A stretch of 47,671 nt of DNA from a virus: IMG/VR virus record IMGVR_UViG_3300024346_000117, positions 1 through 47,671 of that record. One strand, 5' to 3'. The translations under genes and the position numbers were made by a program. Positions 43,041 to 47,671 of the stretch are shown in pieces. How positions within the stretch are numbered: the first letter of the stretch is position 1; every line of letters begins with the position of its first letter. The notes below the pieces were generated by a model, which did not search any database, was not told where the DNA came from, and saw nothing but the letters and a program-made list of their open reading frames with translations.

Positions 43041-44888
43041 TTATATAGGACCACCATCAGTTATGGTCCACGGTGTATTTACTAAATTTGTATGTGCCAC
43101 TCCAGATACACTGGAGTTATATTGTAAGTCATTACTAAACTCTACCCCTGCTAAACGTGTGCTATTTACCCACCCATTAAGTAAATTATCATAGTTAGTT
43201 GTAGTCATATCACTACTAACAAACATATTAATTGCTGTAGTTAAAGCTCCAACATCCCATGCCCCAATATCTTGATTGAAGGATGTTGATTCATAAAACA
43301 TTTCATCCATATCTGTAATAGTACTTGTATCCCATGCTGATAGATCTCGGTTAAATAAGGTAGCATTTTTGAACATTTCGTTAGTTCTAATAACACCATT
43401 CATATCCCAAGTAGATAAATCTTGATTGAATACATCAGCCCCATTAAACATTGCTTTCATAGTAGTTACGTTAGGTATATTCCAATTCCCAATAGGTTGG
43501 TTAAATACTGTTGAATAAGCAAACATAAAGTCTGTATCCTGAAGTTGTGGGGTTTGCCAATTACTTATGTCCTGATTGAAGGAAGTTCCATAAAACATAG
43601 AATCCATAGTAGTAGCTGATCTCACATCCCAATTAGAAATGTCTTTATCAAAAACTGTATTATCCTTAAACATATTTCTAAAAACTTGGACAATGCAAGT
43701 ATCCCAATTACTTAATTCCTGATTGAAGTTTTCAGCAGCATTGAACATCTGAAACATTGTAAGGACATTAGAAGTATCCCAATTATTTAGAGGTTGATTA
43801 AATACAACAGCATTTCTGAACATACTAGACATATTAGTGACACTACTAACATCCCAGTTAGTTAGGGGTTGATTAAATGCTGGGGTAAAACCAAACATAT
43901 TATTCATATTAGTAACACTACTAACATCCCAATCCTTAATACTATCACTCTCACCATTATTAAATTTTGGCATAGAACTAAACATCCCCGCAGTTCTAAC
44001 AACATTAGACATTCTCCAAGCACCAATATTTTGATTAAATACCTCAGCACCACCAAACATTGCTTGCATATCAGTCACATTGCCCACATCCCAACTATCT
44101 AATGGTTGATCAAAGGCATCTGCTCGTCTAAACATTTGTCTCATATCTGTAACATTACCCACATCCCAATTATTTAGGGGTTTATTATATGAGTCTGTAT
44201 TAAAAAACATACTCTCCATATTAGTCACATTAGAAACATCCCAATTAGATATATCATAATCAAAGTTGATGGCAAAAGTAAACATCATCCTCATATTAGT
44301 TAATAGACTTGTATCGGGTAAATCTTTAGCTGAAAAACCAATTAGGTTGACACAACTACTAAACATCTGATACATTGAAACCCACTTAGTATCTCCCCAG
44401 TTTAAAATATCAACTACAGTAGCTCTTATCGTATTATTCATCCCAGTATAATCTTGGGTGTACGAGTTAAAACCACCACTTTCGATTTCAACATCATAAA
44501 TTCCAGCTACGGGCCAAGTGCGAGTAGGAACACCAGTTCCACTTTCAGTAGTACCATCACCCCAATTAATAGTCCAAGTAGTAGGATCACCACCATCTTG
44601 TTGAAGAGCTAATATAGTTTGAAAACCAGCAGTAGGTATATTAAGTTGGATAACAAACTTAGTACCATAACCATCAATAATAGCTTGGGCAGCTTTCTCT
44701 TCTTCACTCCCACCTGCAGCCCTTTGAGCAATCATTAACTTGTGTTGGTCAAGGTTAGTTATATAGTTTTCAAATAAGATTTTCTCATCTCTATATTTTT
44801 CCTTTAACTCCAATATAGTTAAACCTTCATTATCTTCCCTTTCTATAAAGTGTAACCACTCTCCAGGATTTTCTTGTGCTATTAACAT
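43041..44888 (-). CDS. DUF285 (BspA-like) repeat protein with PKD domain
   Basis: A 615-residue protein. An N-terminal coiled region (residues 25-60) is followed by a PKD-like domain (WTINWGDGTTESGTG near 106-120, then VAGIYDVEI). From about 165 on there are some 14-16 repeats of about 25 residues, NWDVSNVTNMESMF ... FNQPLNNWD. These DUF285 repeats are known from Bacteroidota and Mycoplasma surface proteins. There is no signal peptide, so it is probably a virion component that binds a surface ligand. A TATTTATA box lies 18 bases upstream, which supports late expression. Confidence 0.85.
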   Translation of the reverse strand: MLIAQENPGEWLHFIEREDNEGLTILELKEKYRDEKILFENYITNLDQHKLMIAQRAAGGSEEEKAAQAIIDGYGTKFVIQLNIPTAGFQTILALQQDGGDPTTWTINWGDGTTESGTGVPTRTWPVAGIYDVEIESGGFNSYTQDYTGMNNTIRATVVDILNWGDTKWVSMYQMFSSCVNLIGFSAKDLPDTSLLTNMRMMFTFAINFDYDISNWDVSNVTNMESMFFNTDSYNKPLNNWDVGNVTDMRQMFRRADAFDQPLDSWDVGNVTDMQAMFGGAEVFNQNIGAWRMSNVVRTAGMFSSMPKFNNGESDSIKDWDVSSVTNMNNMFGFTPAFNQPLTNWDVSSVTNMSSMFRNAVVFNQPLNNWDTSNVLTMFQMFNAAENFNQELSNWDTCIVQVFRNMFKDNTVFDKDISNWDVRSATTMDSMFYGTSFNQDISNWQTPQLQDTDFMFAYSTVFNQPIGNWNIPNVTTMKAMFNGADVFNQDLSTWDMNGVIRTNEMFKNATLFNRDLSAWDTSTITDMDEMFYESTSFNQDIGAWDVGALTTAINMFVSSDMTTTNYDNLLNGWVNSTRLAGVEFSNDLQYNSSVSGVAHTNLVNTPWTITDGGPI

Positions 44889-44906
44889 ATGCGATTATTC
44901 ATTTAT

Positions 44907-44914
44907 TATAAATA
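44907..44914 (-). promoter_or_regulatory. Late-promoter-like box TATTTATA
   Basis: TATTTATAATAAATGAATAA on the coding strand lies 18 bases upstream of the ATG at 44888. From here to 45017 I see no gene or RNA. Confidence 0.55.
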
Positions 44915-45017
44915 TTAACAATAAAACCAGCCCGAAAACTCTTTTTTACATACGACTATCCTACTTTAACATATAGAACTTACTAAATACGGATATACCT
45001 ACCATACACACCTAAAC

Positions 45018-45140
45018 TCAACTATCTTCCCCGTCACGATTACCTCCCTCACCGTAGGAGGATAGGAATATCGTGGAAGATACCCCACGTGGATTACTGG
45101 TGTTATTTTTAAAGTCGTCTACATCGTTATATATCCACAT
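45018..45140 (-). CDS. Possible small protein (or gene remnant)
   Basis: A 40-residue frame (MWIYNDVDDFKNNTSNPRGV, then SSYGEGGNRDGEDS). Upstream of its ATG the same frame is open for another 38 codons with no start codon. It lies in a GC-richer patch than its surroundings. It may be a real small gene, or the second half of a frame-shifted gene whose first half is 45212-45313. Confidence 0.35.
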   Translation of the reverse strand: MWIYNDVDDFKNNTSNPRGVSSTIFLSSYGEGGNRDGEDS

Positions 45141-45211
45141 ATCGTGTTGATTAACGTTGGAAAATGCTGGATATAACGTGGATACGACGTGGGTTTGGGG
45201 TGTATAACGTT

Positions 45212-45313
45212 TTACCCAACTACGATTCCCGATTCGATTGCCGCTACTATAAAGTTATATTCCTTATCGACGTAGGTATCCATCCAATCCCACTCTCTTC
45301 CACTATTAATCAT
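45212..45313 (-). CDS. Possible small protein (or gene remnant)
   Basis: A 33-residue frame (MINSGREWDWMDTYVDKEYN, then VAAIESGIVVG). Its ATG follows the stop of 45315-45542 by one base, which supports translation. After its stop, the -1 frame stays open to 45018 for about 65 codons. It is therefore either a small gene or the front of a broken gene. Confidence 0.4.
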   Translation of the reverse strand: MINSGREWDWMDTYVDKEYNFIVAAIESGIVVG

Positions 45314-45314
45314 A

Positions 45315-45542
45315 TTATTTGGTTTTGTTTGAAAATCGTCCTCGTTTCTTTACGTTGGTGTCTTTAAATACCGTTTTACCGCTCATTATATCTTTTTCTA
45401 ATTGAGGATCCATTGGTGCAATCATTGTATCTGTTCTCATATTGTACTGTTTATCCTCTTGCATCTCATGGAATACTTCCCAATATAGGGGGCTACTCTC
45501 TTCACATCGTATGGTATTACCCCATCCTTGTTTTCCTTTCAT
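45315..45542 (-). CDS. Small hypothetical early protein
   Basis: A 75-residue protein, MKGKQGWGNTIRCEES to the basic end KKRGRFSNKTK. It has a central acidic/Met-rich part and a basic tail that could bind nucleic acid. Its ATG overlaps the stop of 45539-45850 by four bases. No family recognised. Confidence 0.6.
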   Translation of the reverse strand: MKGKQGWGNTIRCEESSPLYWEVFHEMQEDKQYNMRTDTMIAPMDPQLEKDIMSGKTVFKDTNVKKRGRFSNKTK

Positions 45543-45850
45543 ATCGTCACATCGTTAGGAAGTGTACCGTCTGGATTTAACTTAGATATAGCGGTTAATA
45601 TCCTATCGATATCACCTTCATCTTGCCAACCTAATACATCGTCAGTTATGTCGGTTGTTGAGTTAATATTCCCAGTATCGTTGTCTAATACGGCAAGTTC
45701 GAATAATCCACTCTTACCACCATGGCTAAAATCAGATTTTACGATGGATGCTCCAAACCCATTAGGGAAATCAGCAAACGCTTGTATACCATTTTGATTT
45801 TTCATATCCTCAAATATGAGTAAATCGAATTTTGTAATATTATTTTTCAT
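45539..45850 (-). CDS. Conserved small phage protein (FPNGFGAS family)
   Basis: A 103-residue protein. FADFPNGFGASIVKSDFSHG near residues 25-44 and ITDDVLGWQDEGDIDRIL near 70-87 form a conserved pattern seen in small phage proteins of unknown role (family from memory). The start could also be the Met at residue 16. It is joined to its neighbour by an ATGA overlap. Confidence 0.6.
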   Translation of the reverse strand: MKNNITKFDLLIFEDMKNQNGIQAFADFPNGFGASIVKSDFSHGGKSGLFELAVLDNDTGNINSTTDITDDVLGWQDEGDIDRILTAISKLNPDGTLPNDVTI

Positions 45851-45860
45851 TTGTAAATTT

Positions 45861-46160
45861 TTATTGTTTATGTCTTCTTAAATTAAACGTTGTATAAACC
45901 CAACGATTACTATAAACTCTAATCACTTTATATTGTTTGTGACCTATATGTGTAATTTTTACAATCCTACCACCTATATGTGATAAGTTTTCTCTAAGAT
46001 ATTTTATATCCTTCTTTTTCTCACTTCTACTACAAATGTGGAAATTATCAACTACGGTATGGATTTCATTTTTACCAGATGAGGAATGTGTCACTTTACC
46101 TTGAGAATATAAAAAACAACTCACAAACACTAAACTAACTAAAACTAATACTTTTTTCAT
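45861..46160 (-). CDS. Exported small basic protein
   Basis: A 99-residue protein. The signal MKKVLVLVSLVFVSCFLYSQG ends in the S-Q-G form typical of Bacteroidota signal peptides; the cysteine at 15 could alternatively make it a lipoprotein. The mature part is basic with several His and Arg residues (SRSEKKKDIKYLRENLSHIG). It would act in the periplasm or at the surface. Its leader carries AAATAAAGGTTTATG, behind early promoter 46197-46228. Confidence 0.7.
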   Translation of the reverse strand: MKKVLVLVSLVFVSCFLYSQGKVTHSSSGKNEIHTVVDNFHICSRSEKKKDIKYLRENLSHIGGRIVKITHIGHKQYKVIRVYSNRWVYTTFNLRRHKQ

Positions 46161-46196
46161 AAACCTTTATTTGTTATTAATTACTTATTTACTCCA

Positions 46197-46228
46197 TAAA
46201 TATACGATGAGGATCTCGGGTAACCTAA
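46197..46228 (-). promoter_or_regulatory. Host-type early promoter (P5)
   Basis: TTAGG (46228-46224) and TATATTTA (46204-46197) lie 19 bases apart. Just upstream on the coding strand is AGTAATTGCGGGGATA, related to the stretch before promoters P6 and P7. Confidence 0.75.
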
Positions 46229-46239
46229 TATCCCCGCAA

Positions 46240-46389
46240 TTACTTTATAAACTTATGATATTTTCCAATAATCATATCTTTATCATCAAATATATCGATG
46301 GTTTCGGGTTCACCCATAGATTCTACTTCTCCAATACGTCTTTGTTGTATAAAATACTCAATAGTATCTTGCATATATATCACTTTCAT
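46240..46389 (-). CDS. Small hypothetical early protein
   Basis: A 49-residue frame (MKVIYMQDTIEYFIQQRRIG, then DIFDDKDMIIGKYHKF). The stop lies inside the conserved stretch before promoter P5, and its ATG lies three bases past the stop of the nuclease-like gene, so it is probably co-translated with it. No family recognised. Confidence 0.55.
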   Translation of the reverse strand: MKVIYMQDTIEYFIQQRRIGEVESMGEPETIDIFDDKDMIIGKYHKFIK

Positions 46390-46392
46390 AGA

Positions 46393-46860
46393 TTATCGTT
46401 TAAAATTCTTACTTTCATATTTTTCAAATATAGCTTGAAACCTAGCTGATTGTCTTTGTTTACCTAATGTGGTTAAAAGTGATTCATTAAAATTCAAACG
46501 TAATGTTGTGCTGATAGTATCAATGTATTCATTAATAACTTCTCTAGGTATAATAGATACGCGATTTAAATCATAATGGAAAACAACTAAATAATCATAT
46601 CTATCTTTCTTCTTACTATGATTATATGCTACATAATGAGTATCGGTCTCATTTGACATAGTTTTAATCTCATATAATGCTCCTTCATCATCTATAGCAT
46701 CAAATCCATCTTCATCGATATTTTTCCAACCAAAAGCATTACATACAATAGTTTCACCAATAGTGCCAATAGCTGTTGCAATTTGGTTCTTATCTGCGTT
46801 TGGTACTAATAAATGAATATCTTTTAACAATTTCATTCTAGTTTCTGATAGTTTATTCAT
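46393..46860 (-). CDS. PD-(D/E)XK-like nuclease
   Basis: A 155-residue protein. GTIGETIVCNAFGW near residues 32-45, DGFDAIDDEGALYEIKTMS near 56-74 and the KDRYDYLVVFHYD strand that follows give the E, D and E-x-K pattern of the PD-(D/E)XK fold (putative E36, D57/D60 and E69-x-K71). A restriction-like or defence-related nuclease is likely, possibly acting on host DNA early in infection. It is the first gene behind promoter 46895-46926. The fold is by eye. Confidence 0.65.
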   Translation of the reverse strand: MNKLSETRMKLLKDIHLLVPNADKNQIATAIGTIGETIVCNAFGWKNIDEDGFDAIDDEGALYEIKTMSNETDTHYVAYNHSKKKDRYDYLVVFHYDLNRVSIIPREVINEYIDTISTTLRLNFNESLLTTLGKQRQSARFQAIFEKYESKNFKR

Positions 46861-46894
46861 GACCTTTATTTTTAATTAATTACTTATTTACCCG

Positions 46895-46926
46895 TAAATA
46901 TACGAACAAAAAATACGATATCAAAA
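46895..46926 (-). promoter_or_regulatory. Host-type early promoter (P6)
   Basis: TTTTG (46926-46922) and TATATTTA (46902-46895) lie 19 bases apart. It is part of a 47-base perfect repeat also found at P7. Confidence 0.8.
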
Positions 46927-46943
46927 TATTCCCGCGATTACTT
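46897..46943. repeat. 47-bp perfect repeat, copy 1
   Basis: Identical over all 47 bases to 47418-47464. It covers most of promoter P6 and its upstream extension with the GC-rich core CGCGGG. Confidence 0.95.
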
Positions 46944-46950
46944 CCATAGT

Positions 46951-47388
46951 TTATCCTTTATTTTTATTCCAAGGAAGGGGATATCCTAACTCTATTGCTT
47001 TTTCTATTAACTCTTTTTCAAATAAGGGACCTTTTACAGATCCTTTAGTTTTTATTCCAAAATGTTCTTCTTCAATAGGTGGAAAATCTATAAAAAATAT
47101 TTGTATATTATTGCCTTCTCTAATTGATTCTTTTATCAAAACACCAACTGGATCCGTAGATCTATAATCAAGGACTCTCCCATCCATACAACGGCTTCCA
47201 CCACCTACTTTTCCAATTTTGAATAATTTATTATTAACAAAAACAAAATAAACACAATCTGTAAATAGGCCTTTCTTTAATCGAGGATTTTTCATTAATT
47301 CATAACCATCTGAAGCTGCTGCTGCAAATAAATGATTTTCATAATTTTTTAATCCTAAATTAGACAATATTAAATGAATTTTTTTCAT
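46951..47388 (-). CDS. GIY-YIG/T5orf172-like early protein
   Basis: A 145-residue protein. VYFVFVNNKLFKIGKVGGG near residues 46-64 gives the two short strands of the GIY-YIG fold, an R follows in GRVLDY, and a later FEKELIEKAIELG could hold the catalytic Glu. T5orf172-type proteins share this pattern. It is the first gene behind promoter 47416-47447 and so among the earliest expressed. It could be a host DNA-targeting or counter-defence nuclease. The fold call is by eye. Confidence 0.5.
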   Translation of the reverse strand: MKKIHLILSNLGLKNYENHLFAAAASDGYELMKNPRLKKGLFTDCVYFVFVNNKLFKIGKVGGGSRCMDGRVLDYRSTDPVGVLIKESIREGNNIQIFFIDFPPIEEEHFGIKTKGSVKGPLFEKELIEKAIELGYPLPWNKNKG

Positions 47389-47415
47389 ATAATTATCTTA
47401 ATTATTAATACGATG

Positions 47416-47447
47416 TCAATATACGAACAAAAAATACGATATCAAAA
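47416..47447 (-). promoter_or_regulatory. Host-type early promoter (P7)
   Basis: TTTTG (47447-47443) and TATATTGA (47423-47416) lie 19 bases apart, 28 bases upstream of the ATG at 47388. Confidence 0.8.
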
Positions 47448-47464
47448 TATTCCCGCGATTACTT
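47418..47464. repeat. 47-bp perfect repeat, copy 2
   Basis: Identical to 46897-46943. It contains promoter P7 and the GC-rich CGCGGG element. Confidence 0.95.
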
Positions 47465-47489
47465 TAAAAAAATCTGAGGAGATGCTATA

Positions 47490-47671
47490 ATGATATATCC
47501 AGTCGATAAAACGAAAATTTTTAGAGAGACTCTTTTTGGGATCTCACCGACGAATTCCTCTTTGGCGAAACGGGGTTTACGTATGAACATTTATATACTA
47601 TGCGTTTTAACGTGTTTACTTGGTATATATTTTTATCGATGTGAGTTTCGGTGTATCCGTATATATTATTC
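47490..47671 (+). CDS. Possible plus-strand gene cut by the right edge
   Basis: From ATG 47490 the plus frame is open to the edge (60 codons), preceded by GAGGAG nine bases upstream. It begins MIYPVDKTKIFRETLFG and has a hydrophobic stretch NIYILCVLTCLLGIYFY that could be a membrane helix. A GAGGAG site is atypical for this phage, and the open frame is short, so it may be chance. I see no minus-strand gene in 47448-47671. Confidence 0.3.
   Translation, partial: MIYPVDKTKIFRETLFGISPTNSSLAKRGLRMNIYILCVLTCLLGIYFYRCEFRCIRIYY

Noticed and set aside
44889-45017. tRNA or structured RNA in the gap before the DUF285 gene
   Set aside because: No cloverleaf arms, CCA end or stable hairpin could be found on either strand.

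Overview
The window is a large piece of a T4-like, contractile-tailed phage (myovirus) genome, strongly AT-rich and almost entirely coded on the minus strand. Recognisable T4-type parts are a late sigma factor (gp55), baseplate wedge proteins gp25 and gp6, and a gp5-like hub/spike. The host is most likely a member of the Bacteroidota, probably a flavobacterium. The reasons are promoters that fit the TTTG / TAnnTTTG layout, A-rich gene leaders mostly without strong Shine-Dalgarno sites, a histone H1-like protein of the type common in that phylum, a lipoprotein, and DUF285 (BspA-like) and PKD domains. Everything rests on reading the sequence; no database search was run.

Layout, followed in the direction of transcription (right to left). 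(1) 47.5-37.7 kb, early/accessory region: small genes behind seven near-identical host-type promoters with exactly 19 bases between boxes. Products include a GIY-YIG-like protein, a PD-(D/E)XK-like nuclease, exported small proteins, a DUF285-repeat protein with a PKD domain, an Arg/Pro-rich lipoprotein, a GAF-like membrane protein, a histone H1-like protein and an HD hydrolase. The only confident plus-strand gene (40397-40786) lies here. (2) 37.7-36.9 kb: the gp55 late sigma factor. (3) 36.9-19.9 kb: baseplate operon (hub, gp25, gp6, a 1560-residue structural protein and others), with five start/stop overlaps of the TAATG type. (4) 19.8-5.2 kb: a large set of tail fibre and adhesin genes with shared Ser/Ala/Tyr-rich repeat modules, a lectin-like protein, a cysteine-rich adhesin, two tail-chaperone-like genes and a glutaredoxin. 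A clear intrinsic terminator ends this block at 5180-5202. (5) 5.2-0 kb: replication and nucleotide genes: GIY-YIG-like nuclease, DnaG-type primase, RecB/Cas4-like exonuclease, a P-loop kinase, a four-part fusion enzyme, an HNH endonuclease and a truncated gene at the left edge.

How they work together: the TTnGG-N19-TATATT promoters would be read early by host RNA polymerase. gp55 would then switch transcription to late genes, many of which carry TATTTATA just upstream of their start. This is the exact reverse complement of the T4 late box TATAAATA, and it also precedes the lone plus-strand gene in that gene's own direction. The most unusual object is the 559-residue fusion at 581-2260 (nucleotidyltransferase, HExxH metalloprotease-like domain, zinc ribbon, HAD 5'-nucleotidase). 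Its N-terminus resembles a T4 capsid-targeting sequence, and L-x-E motifs sit near its domain boundaries, so it could be a packaged, protease-processed polyprotein.
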